Below the pieces are notes generated by a model. It was not told where the DNA came from. It saw nothing but the letters and a program-made list of their open reading frames with translations, and did no database searches. 64,000 bases of DNA from CAG-791 sp002390025. Lineage in GTDB: Bacteria; Bacillota; Clostridia; Lachnospirales; Lachnospiraceae. The translations under genes and the position numbers were made by a program. The DNA is taken from positions 1 through 64,000 of the forward strand of contig CAMNLR010000160.1 in NCBI GenBank assembly GCA_946543465.1, written 5' to 3'. Below, piece after piece: positions 43,084 through 50,774 of the stretch; positions within the stretch are counted from its first letter, which is position 1, and the number at the start of each line of letters is the position of its first letter.

Positions 43084-43194
43084 ACACGAATCCTGAAATA
43101 TGCACTCCTGTTTTCATTTTTTTAAAGTCTTTTAAAAACAGCTTTTTGAAACCACCTGTTAAAAATTAAAAACAACATCTGTAAATATCCTGCA

Positions 43195-43238
43195 AAAAGC
43201 ACCGGACCTGCAGTCCCGTGAAGGAGACGCAGGTCCGG
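43195..43238 (-). terminator. Terminator of the Na/Pi transporter gene
   Basis: CCGGACCTGC (43202-43211) and GCAGGTCCGG (43229-43238) with CTTTTT following on the minus strand. Confidence 0.8.
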
Positions 43239-43326
43239 AAATTTAAATAGTATTGAGAAAGGCCGGGGAAGCCTGTATGCGGCATACGAAGATGCCGCAA
43301 ATATTCGATGGAATTGCAGGGTCCGA

Positions 43327-45147
43327 TCAGTCCGCGAAAGCTGCGGAAGCAGAGCGTACGATCGGCGTGGAAGCAGCATCTTCGTCTGCAGCGAGAGCGA
43401 TGTTGTATTCCTTACGGAACTGATCGAAGTAATGCTGGTAGGCCGAGCTGCGGTCCTCGTGAAGCTTGGACAGGTATTCGTGCATGTCGTAGCTGTCGTG
43501 ACCGGAAACGATGATGGCGACGGCGATATTCGCGCAGTGGTCGGAAACACGCTCGCAGCCGGTGATGATATCGCTGAAGATGAAGCCCTGGGCGATAGTA
43601 CAGACCTTCTTCTGCAGACGGTCGACGTGGTTGAGCTTCATGGTGTCGCAGAGATTATCGACAACTTCTTCAAGAGGCTCGATCTGCTCTGCAAGAGAGA
43701 GGTCGTTATTGATAAATGCCTTGACAGCCAGGTCGGTAACTCTTTCTACTGCGTCAGCCATAACATTCATCTCATGATCGGCATTACCGGAGAACTGGCC
43801 GAATTTCTCATAGGCCTCCCGGGAACCGATGGCGATGACCAGAGCCTGGTCGGAGATCAGCTCGAGGTCGGAGATGGTGTGCAGATACTTGGAGACGAGC
43901 TCGTTCTGCTCGGGGGTCATATCGCGGCCGGTGAGCTTGACCAGATAGGCACCGAGTTTATCCTCGTAATCATCGACGGCGGTCTCAAGTTTTCTGACTT
44001 CTTCCTGATGATCGACGCTCAGGTCGCGGGCCATCTCGAGAGCGAGTCCGACACCCTTCTGGGTCAGATGTGCCATATCTTCAATAGTGATGCGGCACTG
44101 TTCCAGAGCCATGGCGGGGTGCTGGAGAAGCATTTCCTCAAGATGAACAGTAGGAAGCTCTTCGTCTTCGGGCTTGAGCGGGATGAGGAAGTTTACAAGC
44201 TTCTCGATCAGGCTCGTGAAGGGGAAGAGTGCCAATATCATGAAAAGACGCATGATCGTGTTGGCCGCGGCAAGGGAGAATGGATTCATGACCATCTCCA
44301 TAAACGGGAAGTGCACGATTGCATTGGCGACATAGAAGACTATTGCGGTGACGATCACACCCAGTGCAGTCGCGATGGGATATACCATAGAGACGCGCTT
44401 GCCCTTTGCATTCGTTCCGAGTGCGGACAGCATAACGGGCACTGCGGCACCGACGGAGATACCCAGAAGGAGCGGGAAGGCTTCTTCGAACTGCATGGCG
44501 CCGGTGACGGAGAGAGCCTGCACGATACCGACGGCAGCGGAGGCGGACTGCAGGAGCGCTGTGAAGAGCGCACCGACAAGGATGCCCAGGATGGGGTTCG
44601 ACAGAGAGGTCAGAACACCGGTGAACCAGGGCTGGTCTTTCAGACCGCTGACGGCACCGCTCATGGTGCTCATGCCGACCATCAGGACGACAAAACCCAT
44701 CAGGATATCGCCGACGGACTTGGTGGATTTTTTCTTGCTGACCGTGCGGAGCAGGATTCCGATCACAGCGACAACGCCTGTCAGTGTGGCGGTCGAAAGG
44801 AGCTTTGCCAGACCGCTGCCGGAATCGAGATAGCTCAGACAGATGACCCAGCCGGTGATACTGGTTCCCAGAATTGCACCCAGGATGACACTGATGCCCT
44901 GCGAAACCTTCATCATACCCGCGCTGACGAAACCGACGATCATGACGGCCGTTGCGGATGAAGACTGGATGACTGCGGTGACACCCGTACCCAGCAGCAG
45001 ACCGCGCAGGGGTGTGCCGGAAAGCTTGTACAGGATCGGCTCCAGCTTATCGCCGGAGACCTTTTTCAGACCGTCTCCCATCAGAGACATACCGAAGAGG
45101 AAAAGGGCTACGCCGCTGAACAGCGCAATGACTTGTGTAATATCCAC
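43327..45147 (-). CDS. Na+/phosphate cotransporter (NptA/PNaS family) with PhoU-like C-terminal domain
   Basis: 606 residues. The two inverted transport repeats carry the family QSS motifs (VIQSSSATAVMIVGF and LLQSASAAVGIVQAL), with about nine membrane helices up to residue 325. The cytoplasmic C-terminal half (about 340-570) is helical and PhoU-like (ELVSKYLHTISDLELISD). It should import phosphate with sodium. A four-box direct repeat resembling a PhoP binding site lies 125-165 nt upstream (45273-45312). A divergent OmpR-type regulator gene lies on the other side. Confidence 0.92.
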   Translation of the reverse strand: MDITQVIALFSGVALFLFGMSLMGDGLKKVSGDKLEPILYKLSGTPLRGLLLGTGVTAVIQSSSATAVMIVGFVSAGMMKVSQGISVILGAILGTSITGWVICLSYLDSGSGLAKLLSTATLTGVVAVIGILLRTVSKKKSTKSVGDILMGFVVLMVGMSTMSGAVSGLKDQPWFTGVLTSLSNPILGILVGALFTALLQSASAAVGIVQALSVTGAMQFEEAFPLLLGISVGAAVPVMLSALGTNAKGKRVSMVYPIATALGVIVTAIVFYVANAIVHFPFMEMVMNPFSLAAANTIMRLFMILALFPFTSLIEKLVNFLIPLKPEDEELPTVHLEEMLLQHPAMALEQCRITIEDMAHLTQKGVGLALEMARDLSVDHQEEVRKLETAVDDYEDKLGAYLVKLTGRDMTPEQNELVSKYLHTISDLELISDQALVIAIGSREAYEKFGQFSGNADHEMNVMADAVERVTDLAVKAFINNDLSLAEQIEPLEEVVDNLCDTMKLNHVDRLQKKVCTIAQGFIFSDIITGCERVSDHCANIAVAIIVSGHDSYDMHEYLSKLHEDRSSAYQHYFDQFRKEYNIALAADEDAASTPIVRSASAAFAD

Positions 45148-45272
45148 GGAAACTCCTTTCGTGAAACAATGAGTGCTGCCGACTGCTGCTGCATTGCAAA
45201 GAGGACAACATACTATACGTAACTATGATACAGACAAAAGACGACATAATCAATAAAAGATTAAAAGGTTCA

Positions 45273-45312
45273 TGTTAACCGAAGTGAATGTTCAATGTAA
45301 AATCTATGTTAA
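45273..45312 (-). promoter_or_regulatory. Candidate Pho box upstream of the Na/Pi transporter
   Basis: On the minus strand hexamers TTAACA, TTTACA, CATTCA and TTAACA start at steps of 11, 11 and 12 nt. PhoP of Bacillus binds direct repeats of TT(A/T/C)ACA spaced about 11 nt. The target gene is a phosphate transporter, which fits. Confidence 0.55.
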
Positions 45313-45472
45313 CTGAAGCGAATGCATTGATTTATTTCGCAGGTCAGGCATGCCCGCAGGGGGCCGGCAGGAGGGTGTGAACAGAAATGTGCGAACAGAC
45401 AGGGGAAGGCCCGGTGTGACAGAGCGCCGGCTCTTGCAAGCAGGACCTGTGATAGGCTAAAATAAACTTTCA

Positions 45473-45612
45473 GAGGTTTGCGCCGAAGCGCCTCAAACCT
45501 CCGCAGGATTCCAGCGCCGAATATTGCCGATTTCAAAGCCCTTATACGTAAGGTTTTGAAATGCAGTTTCGTCCCGGGTGTCTCAGCGAAAGAGCGCTTC
45601 AACATATTCGGC
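45473..45612 (+). repeat. Structured intergenic element upstream of the orphan regulator (copy 2 of the leader family)
   Basis: Hairpin GAGGTTTG/CAAACCTC (45473-45501) is followed by CCGCAGGATTCC. Then a 97-nt unit is bounded by GCCGAATAT (45516-45524) and ATATTCGGC (45604-45612). Inside it the 33-nt hairpin ATTTCAAA ... TTTGAAAT (45530-45562) matches that at 20554-20586. The first hairpin resembles the GGTTTG ... CAAACC hairpin ahead of livH. The rest of the 488-nt gap 45148-45635 holds the Pho box; nothing else is seen. Confidence 0.65.
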
Positions 45613-45635
45613 AAGAATGAAAAAGAGGCGGGAAA

Positions 45636-46529
45636 ATGATCTATATTCTGGAAGACGACGACAGCATTCGAAAACTGGTCACGTATGCACTGGAAAGTCA
45701 GGGCTATGCGGCAACGGGATTTGCACTTCCCTCTGCTTTTTACAAGGCGATGGAGGATGGCGCTCCCTCCCTTCTGCTGCTGGATATCATGCTGCCCGAA
45801 GAAGACGGGATCAGTATTCTCAGGAAACTCCGCGCAGATCCTCTCACGGCCCATCTGCCGGTGATCATGCTGACTGCCAAGAGTACCGAGTACGATCATG
45901 TGGCAGGACTGGATGCCGGCGCGGATGATTATGTCGCCAAGCCCTTCGGAATGATGGAACTTCTGGCACGTGTGCGCGCAGTGCTTCGCCGCGCGGAAGC
46001 CAGAGGAAATACGGAAAGCAGAAATATATATGCGGCTGATTCCCGCAGCACTTCTCCTTCGGAGGCGGCAGACACCGAGAAGGGGCCTGCAACCCTCTCC
46101 GCCGGGAAGCCGGCAGCAGCTGCGGGAGGTGTTTCCGCCACTTCTGCCCTGCCTTTTTCTGCGGAGGATGCCGGCGCCGAGCCGTCAACAGGCCGTGCAG
46201 GCAGGTCAGCCGATGCGGCGGCAGGCAGCAAAAACGATGTCCTGAAGTTCGGAATTCTGCGGATTTATCCGAAAAGATATGAGGTATTTGTTGAGGATAC
46301 AGAGGTATCCCTTACCCACAAGGAATATCAGCTGCTGCTCCTTCTGGCAGAGAATGAGGGGATTGTTCTGACACGGGAAATACTGCTGGACCGGATCTGG
46401 GATCTGGGGTCGGAACCGGAAAACAGAACGCTGGATGTGCATATCCGCAAGATCCGCTCCAAGCTTGGCGGCGCCGCGGCATGGATCGAGACGATCCGGG
46501 GAGTGGGGTACCGCTTCCGTCCGACTTGA
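45636..46529 (+). CDS. Orphan OmpR/PhoB-family response regulator with a long linker
   Basis: 297 residues against the usual 225-240. The receiver domain (about 1-118) has EDDD, phospho-acceptor D50 (LLLLDIMLPEEDG) and VAKPFGM. The winged-helix domain (about 200-297) ends RGVGYRFRPT. Between them is an Ala/Ser/Gly-rich linker of about 80 residues (119-198). No histidine kinase gene is adjacent: cobS follows after 18 nt and the phosphate transporter lies divergently. A PhoP/PhoB role is possible given the Pho-like box nearby, but is inference. Confidence 0.9.
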   Translation: MIYILEDDDSIRKLVTYALESQGYAATGFALPSAFYKAMEDGAPSLLLLDIMLPEEDGISILRKLRADPLTAHLPVIMLTAKSTEYDHVAGLDAGADDYVAKPFGMMELLARVRAVLRRAEARGNTESRNIYAADSRSTSPSEAADTEKGPATLSAGKPAAAAGGVSATSALPFSAEDAGAEPSTGRAGRSADAAAGSKNDVLKFGILRIYPKRYEVFVEDTEVSLTHKEYQLLLLLAENEGIVLTREILLDRIWDLGSEPENRTLDVHIRKIRSKLGGAAAWIETIRGVGYRFRPT

Positions 46530-46547
46530 AAATTGAGGTTGTGAAAA

Positions 46548-47345
46548 ATGCTGGATTCAATGCTGATGGCTTTTTCCCTATATTCGCGCATACCGGTCCC
46601 CCAGGCAAAGTGGAATGACCGGAGTATGCGCTGGTGTCTGTGTTTTTTGCCTCTGGTCGGGGCTGTGATCGGAGCGGCTCAGCTGGCTGCCTTTACCCTG
46701 CTGTCACATTTTTCCTTCGGCGGAGTTTTTCGCGGCGCGGTCCTGACAGTGCTGCCGATCCTGCTCTCCGGCGGGATCCATATGGACGGCTTTATGGACA
46801 CCTGCGACGCGGTCCATTCCTACGGGAGCAGGGAAAAGAGACTGGAAATCCTGAAAGATCCCCATGTAGGCGCCTTTGCGGTGATCGGGGGGATCGTGTA
46901 TTTTATTCTGGACTTGGGCATCTGGACGGAGGCGGGAAGAGAAGAGATCCGCCTGCTGTGCCTGCTTTTTGTCCTCTCCCGCGCGCTCAGCGCATTTGCA
47001 GCAGTGACGTTCCCGAAGGCAAAAAAAGACGGAATGCTGCGTCAGGAGACAGACCCCGCGTCGGGCACGACCGCAGCGGCAATGGGAATCACCGCCCTGT
47101 TCACCTGTGTGATTCTGATCGTCCTGAATATGACCGGAGCGGCCGGGAAAGCGGGATCCGGGGCAGCGGCCCTCCCCCTGCCGGCAGCGTGCGCCATTGC
47201 GGCGGCGCTGGGGACGCTCCTCTACTACAGGCATATGGCGCTCAAGCACTTCGGCGGCACGACCGGTGATCTGTCCGGATGGTTCACACAGACCTGTGAG
47301 CTGGTGACGGCAGCGGCAGTGATCGCCGCCTTCCGTATCATGTAA
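46548..47345 (+). CDS. cobS: Adenosylcobinamide-GDP ribazoletransferase (cobalamin synthase)
   Basis: 265 residues, an integral membrane enzyme. Family motifs are FSLYSRIPVP at the N-terminus, GGIHMDGFMDTCDAVHSYGS, KDPHVGAFAVIGG and the late HFGGTTGDLSGWFTQTCEL. It joins adenosylcobinamide-GDP and alpha-ribazole to finish the cobamide. No cobalamin riboswitch is seen and the other cob genes are not adjacent. The cobamide would serve MetH, encoded at 21393-23993. Confidence 0.95.
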   Translation: MLDSMLMAFSLYSRIPVPQAKWNDRSMRWCLCFLPLVGAVIGAAQLAAFTLLSHFSFGGVFRGAVLTVLPILLSGGIHMDGFMDTCDAVHSYGSREKRLEILKDPHVGAFAVIGGIVYFILDLGIWTEAGREEIRLLCLLFVLSRALSAFAAVTFPKAKKDGMLRQETDPASGTTAAAMGITALFTCVILIVLNMTGAAGKAGSGAAALPLPAACAIAAALGTLLYYRHMALKHFGGTTGDLSGWFTQTCELVTAAAVIAAFRIM

Positions 47346-47364
47346 AAAAATCGAGAACTGAAAA

Positions 47365-47409
47365 AGCATCGAACTGCTGAGTGATACAGCAGCCCGATGC
47401 TCTTTTTTT
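47365..47409 (+). terminator. cobS terminator
   Basis: AGCATCG + CTGCTG pair with CAGCAG + CGATGCT, followed by CTTTTTTT. Confidence 0.88.
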
Positions 47410-47500
47410 GATATTGTTTTTGATTTTGTTGATGTATAGCGGTCTGATGCTCTTTTTTGATATTGCTGATATACAGCGGCCCGCTGCCATTTTTTGATTT
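47382..47500. repeat. Two degenerate duplicates of the cobS terminator's right half
   Basis: TGATACAGCAGCCCGATGCT with its T run and GATATTG recurs imperfectly at 47430 and again at 47467. The later copies have lost the left stem arm. Confidence 0.6.
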
Positions 47501-47564
47501 GCCGGATGACATGGACCCGGAATACCTGACTGGCGGGGATTCGGATTTTCCGGCTGCCGGATAC

Positions 47565-48833
47565 TCAGTGCAGCGGAGGGTTGTCGAAGGTCTCGAAGAC
47601 CGGGAGGTCCATGTCCTCGTCGTTGTCGATATAGCTGTTTCCGCTGGTGCTGACCCCGCTGGCGCCGAAGCGCAGGATCGAGGCGCCGCCGCTTAGCCAG
47701 CCGACATGTCGGTAGCGGTTGCCGGTCACAGTGACGGAGCTGACATGTCCGCCGCCCCCCGGCGTGCCTATGCCGACTGCGGCTTCTGCGCAGTCGGTGA
47801 GCAGATTGTCCGCGATCAGGATGTTGCTGGTGGAGTGCCCGCCGTGCTCGGCGCCGGCCTCTATGCCGCCGTCGCAGTTTTTGACGGTGTTGCCGATGAA
47901 ATCGACATTCTGGGTGCCGTCCGCATAGATGGCAAAGCCGGTGTCGTACAGACAATGGCAGTTGGTGACTGTGTTTCCGAAGACCAGTCCGCCGCGCGGA
48001 TAGTCGACACTGGACGGTGCGTTTCCGTAATTACCCGAGAAGCAGATGGCGATGTTGCCGGTGTCGTCGAGGCGGTTGCCCACGACATTGACATCGCTGA
48101 CATTGGCGGAAACGGCGATGGCTTCCGACCAGCCGGTCTCGCAGTTCTCGATGTTGTTGCGGAAGAGCAGGACATTGGAAATCGTGCTGCCTCCCCTGCC
48201 CATGATCAGAATGGCATTGCAGCAGTGATCTTCGCTCCTGGGACTCGGCGTCGTGATATTGTGGATATAGAGGTCGCTGACCACGATGTGATGGGTCCCG
48301 GGTTCAAGGAGAATTGCGCTGGCGTCGCGTCCGTGTGCGTTTTTGACCTCAAATCCGGAGAGCTGCACATAGGAACAGCCGTACAGCCAGAACATGGACG
48401 GACCGCTCTGATCCTGATCATGTCCGTTGAGCCCGGCGCCGTCGAAAACAACTTCTTCGCCGGGAGCGGCTGCGATCGTGATATAGGCATCTTCCCGGCC
48501 GTTCACGCCTCCATAGATCCGGATCTTGCGGTTATAGACACCGCCGCGCAGATAAAGGGTGTCACCGGGCCCCAGGCTGTTGATCATGCCCTGCACGTCG
48601 TCCGAGGGTCCTGCGTAGTAGACCTCTCCCTCAGTGGAGGGAGCCGTGATCCCTGTCTCAACAATATACCGCGCATGCTCCTGGAAGGCCTCGTCGCCCC
48701 GGAGATGGTAGTCATATTTCCAGGGGGCGGATGCGGATGTCGGTTTCGGGCAGAGGCAGAACAGGTATACGGAGGCAAGAAGAAATGCCGTAAGGATCCT
48801 GAAAGCGCAGGGCTTTTTCTTTGTTCTTTTCAT
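47565..48833 (-). CDS. Secreted right-handed beta-helix protein (pectate-lyase-like)
   Basis: 422 residues. A signal peptide (MKRTKKKPCAFRILTAFLL ... SASA, cleavage near residue 34) leads to a parallel beta-helix with many repeats, for example GDTLYLRGGVYNRKIRIYGG, VQLSGFEVKNAHG, VSDVNVVGNRLDDTG and VDFIGNTVKNCDGG. This architecture is found in polysaccharide lyases and in epimerase-like proteins; no lyase catalytic triad can be assigned by eye. No anchor is present, so it is probably released. It is a single-gene unit convergent with cobS. Confidence 0.85.
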   Translation of the reverse strand: MKRTKKKPCAFRILTAFLLASVYLFCLCPKPTSASAPWKYDYHLRGDEAFQEHARYIVETGITAPSTEGEVYYAGPSDDVQGMINSLGPGDTLYLRGGVYNRKIRIYGGVNGREDAYITIAAAPGEEVVFDGAGLNGHDQDQSGPSMFWLYGCSYVQLSGFEVKNAHGRDASAILLEPGTHHIVVSDLYIHNITTPSPRSEDHCCNAILIMGRGGSTISNVLLFRNNIENCETGWSEAIAVSANVSDVNVVGNRLDDTGNIAICFSGNYGNAPSSVDYPRGGLVFGNTVTNCHCLYDTGFAIYADGTQNVDFIGNTVKNCDGGIEAGAEHGGHSTSNILIADNLLTDCAEAAVGIGTPGGGGHVSSVTVTGNRYRHVGWLSGGASILRFGASGVSTSGNSYIDNDEDMDLPVFETFDNPPLH

Positions 48834-49264
48834 GGTATAAGTCCTCGGAAGCTCCTGCAGACCGCGGGAGGGTCGGCAGGGGGGAGGGCAAAAGAGCCCT
48901 GATTACAAAAAGCGGGTCTTCATTCACAATGCTGTCTAATGCTGTCTGTGATGCAGGCAGTCCGGCCTGCCGGAAGGGCAAATGCATCCTGCATGAAATA
49001 TATGCATATATTGTATCACATCAAGGGAATCTGTTTTATAATAATCTGTGTTCGTACAATCGTCTATGCATTTGGCTGCATACAAAAACACAGCGGATCA
49101 GGGCAGGCCGTGCATGCAGTATTGCTGTACTGCAGTATTCCTGTATATATTAAGCAGGCAATGTATGCGTTCAGGTAATGTATACTTTCAGGGAATGTAT
49201 GCCCTAATAAAGAGGCTTGCAGCAAGTCAGGTGAATAAACCCTAAAGGATGGAGGAAATGGATT
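48834..49264. other. 431-nt divergent intergenic region
   Basis: It separates the minus-strand beta-helix gene from the plus-strand gene at 49265. It contains an AT-rich block with TTTATAATAAT (about 49033-49043), a possible -10, and a 17-bp triple repeat at 49155-49205. No gene is seen. Confidence 0.4.
49155..49205. repeat. 17-bp tandem triplicate
   Basis: CAGGCAATGTATGCGTT, CAGGTAATGTATACTTT and CAGGGAATGTATGCCCT follow one another exactly, 60 nt upstream of the next gene. Confidence 0.7.
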
Positions 49265-50506
49265 ATGAAGAAAAAAGCCATCGGTATAGCGGCAGCCGTT
49301 CTGGCGCTGGCAGCAGGCTTTTTCCTATATACAGTCTGGAGCGCAAGAGCAGAGGCGTCCGCCGCGGTGGATGCTTACAATGCCGCTGCCCGGGACTATA
49401 ACGACGCCATTGCACCCTACAACCAGGCGGCCGCGGACATTGCGGAGGCCAACGGGGAGCTTCAGGCGGCAGTGGACTCGGCACAGGCAGTTCTCGACAA
49501 AGGGGAAGAGGCCTATGAGCCGGACACGCAGGATCTGCTGGAAAGCGCGGTTCAGAAGGCGGAGAAGGCCTTTGCCGAAGTGCCGGTGCAGATCGATCCC
49601 TTTGAGATGCGCAATGTGCCGGCAGGCTTCAGCACAGATGAGCTGGAACTGGCACAGCACGAGGCGGAGACGGCTCAGAAGGCGGTGGAGGAATCACTGG
49701 AGAAGATTCCGGAAGTGCCGGAAGTGCCCGACTATACACAGGAGCTTGAAGCTGTCCGGTCTGCACAGAAAAACTTTGAAAAAAGCGTCAGGAAGCTGGC
49801 CAATATCACCTCCCCGCCGGATTCCTTTGTGAAGGAGCGCCTGGAGCGGATCGATACCGTCGTGCAGGCGGAGGCTGTGACCGCGGGCAATGATCCCAAC
49901 GGACTGCTGGGGACCAAAGGCGGATATCTGGGGTGTGTTTATTTTCTGGATGAGCGTATAGACCGGAGCCTTCTGCCGCAGGAGGCCTTTGAAAAAGACG
50001 GAAAAAAATCCTCCGGGGATGAGCAGGCTTCTGAAAGCAGCAGCGAAGAGGCGTCTTCCGCCGCGGACAGTACGGCAGCAGAGACAGCAGCGGCTGAAGA
50101 AGGCGGGACCGCAGCAGAGTCAGGTACTCCTGCAGAGAGCGGGACAGCTGCAGAGTCAGGTACTTCTGCAGAGAGCGGGACAGCTGCTGAAGCAGGAATA
50201 TCTTCAGAAGGCGGGACTGCAGCGCAAGCGGCTGCCGCCCCGGGAGATTCTCCCAAAAAGAATCCATCCATCGATGTGGTCATGATCGGGACTGCAGGCG
50301 GAGGCGCGGTCGAGATCTATTCCTCCAGGGAGGAGGCAGAAAAGCGGGCTGAATACATCTCCTTTTTTGACGGCAGTGTGATGGATGCCGGGTCCTGCGC
50401 CATTGAAGGAACTTGCCTGATCCGCACATCAAAATATCTGGACGAGGAGGGGCAGGAGAAACTGACTCAGGCAGTCCGCGAGGCCCTTTTGACAGTCGAC
50501 GAATAA
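49265..50506 (+). CDS. Membrane-anchored coiled-coil protein of unknown function
   Basis: 413 residues. An N-terminal hydrophobic helix (about 5-24) acts as a signal anchor. Residues 25-200 are Ala/Glu-rich helices with coiled-coil character (AAVDAYNAAARDYNDA). A central conserved-looking block contains LGTKGGYLGCVYFLDERID. A low-complexity region (about 245-335) has exact repeats of SGTAAESGT-type units, and a C-terminal domain begins PSIDVVMIGTAGGGAVEIYS and resembles a small ligand or sensor fold. GGAGG lies about 10 nt upstream. I do not recognise a family. Confidence 0.65.
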   Translation: MKKKAIGIAAAVLALAAGFFLYTVWSARAEASAAVDAYNAAARDYNDAIAPYNQAAADIAEANGELQAAVDSAQAVLDKGEEAYEPDTQDLLESAVQKAEKAFAEVPVQIDPFEMRNVPAGFSTDELELAQHEAETAQKAVEESLEKIPEVPEVPDYTQELEAVRSAQKNFEKSVRKLANITSPPDSFVKERLERIDTVVQAEAVTAGNDPNGLLGTKGGYLGCVYFLDERIDRSLLPQEAFEKDGKKSSGDEQASESSSEEASSAADSTAAETAAAEEGGTAAESGTPAESGTAAESGTSAESGTAAEAGISSEGGTAAQAAAAPGDSPKKNPSIDVVMIGTAGGGAVEIYSSREEAEKRAEYISFFDGSVMDAGSCAIEGTCLIRTSKYLDEEGQEKLTQAVREALLTVDE

Positions 50507-50585
50507 AGGCGGCGGGACAACCCGCAGGCAGGACGCAGGACTTTCGGGCGGGGCTTCGATAGTCTTCAAAATATTCTTCGACATC

Positions 50586-50605
50586 CTTCAAAAATATTTT
50601 TGAAG
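50586..50605. other. 20-nt perfect AT-rich palindrome
   Basis: CTTCAAAAATATTTTTGAAG is self-complementary. It is preceded by a partial copy (CTTCAAAATATTCTTC). It lies in the gap after the coiled-coil gene. Confidence 0.5.
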
Positions 50606-50638
50606 AACAAAAGTCCGCAAATACTCTGTGCAGTAAAA

Positions 50639-50664
50639 AAACCACCTTTTCGGGTGGTTTTTTT
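50639..50664. terminator. Bidirectional intrinsic terminator between convergent genes
   Basis: AAACCACC and GGTGGTTT flank a 6-nt loop with A's on the left and T's on the right. It can end both the coiled-coil gene and mnmA. Confidence 0.88.
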
Positions 50665-50681
50665 GTCACTGTTTCCTCACA

Positions 50682-50759
50682 GGGATTAAAAGCGGGGATC
50701 AAAAGCAGGGATTAAAAGCGGGGATCAAAAGCAGGGATTAAAAGCGGGGACTAAAAGTC
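50682..50759. repeat. 13-bp tandem repeat downstream of mnmA
   Basis: Six contiguous 13-bp units alternate GGGATTAAAAGCG and GGGATCAAAAGCA (effectively a 26-bp unit three times); the last unit is diverged. Confidence 0.88.
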
Positions 50760-50774
50760 AGGCTATGTTTTTTG

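Noticed and set aside
43432..44961. 509-codon plus-strand open frame opposite the Na/Pi transporter
   Set aside because: It is antisense to a transporter with both QSS motifs and a PhoU-like domain; its composition is that of a complement.
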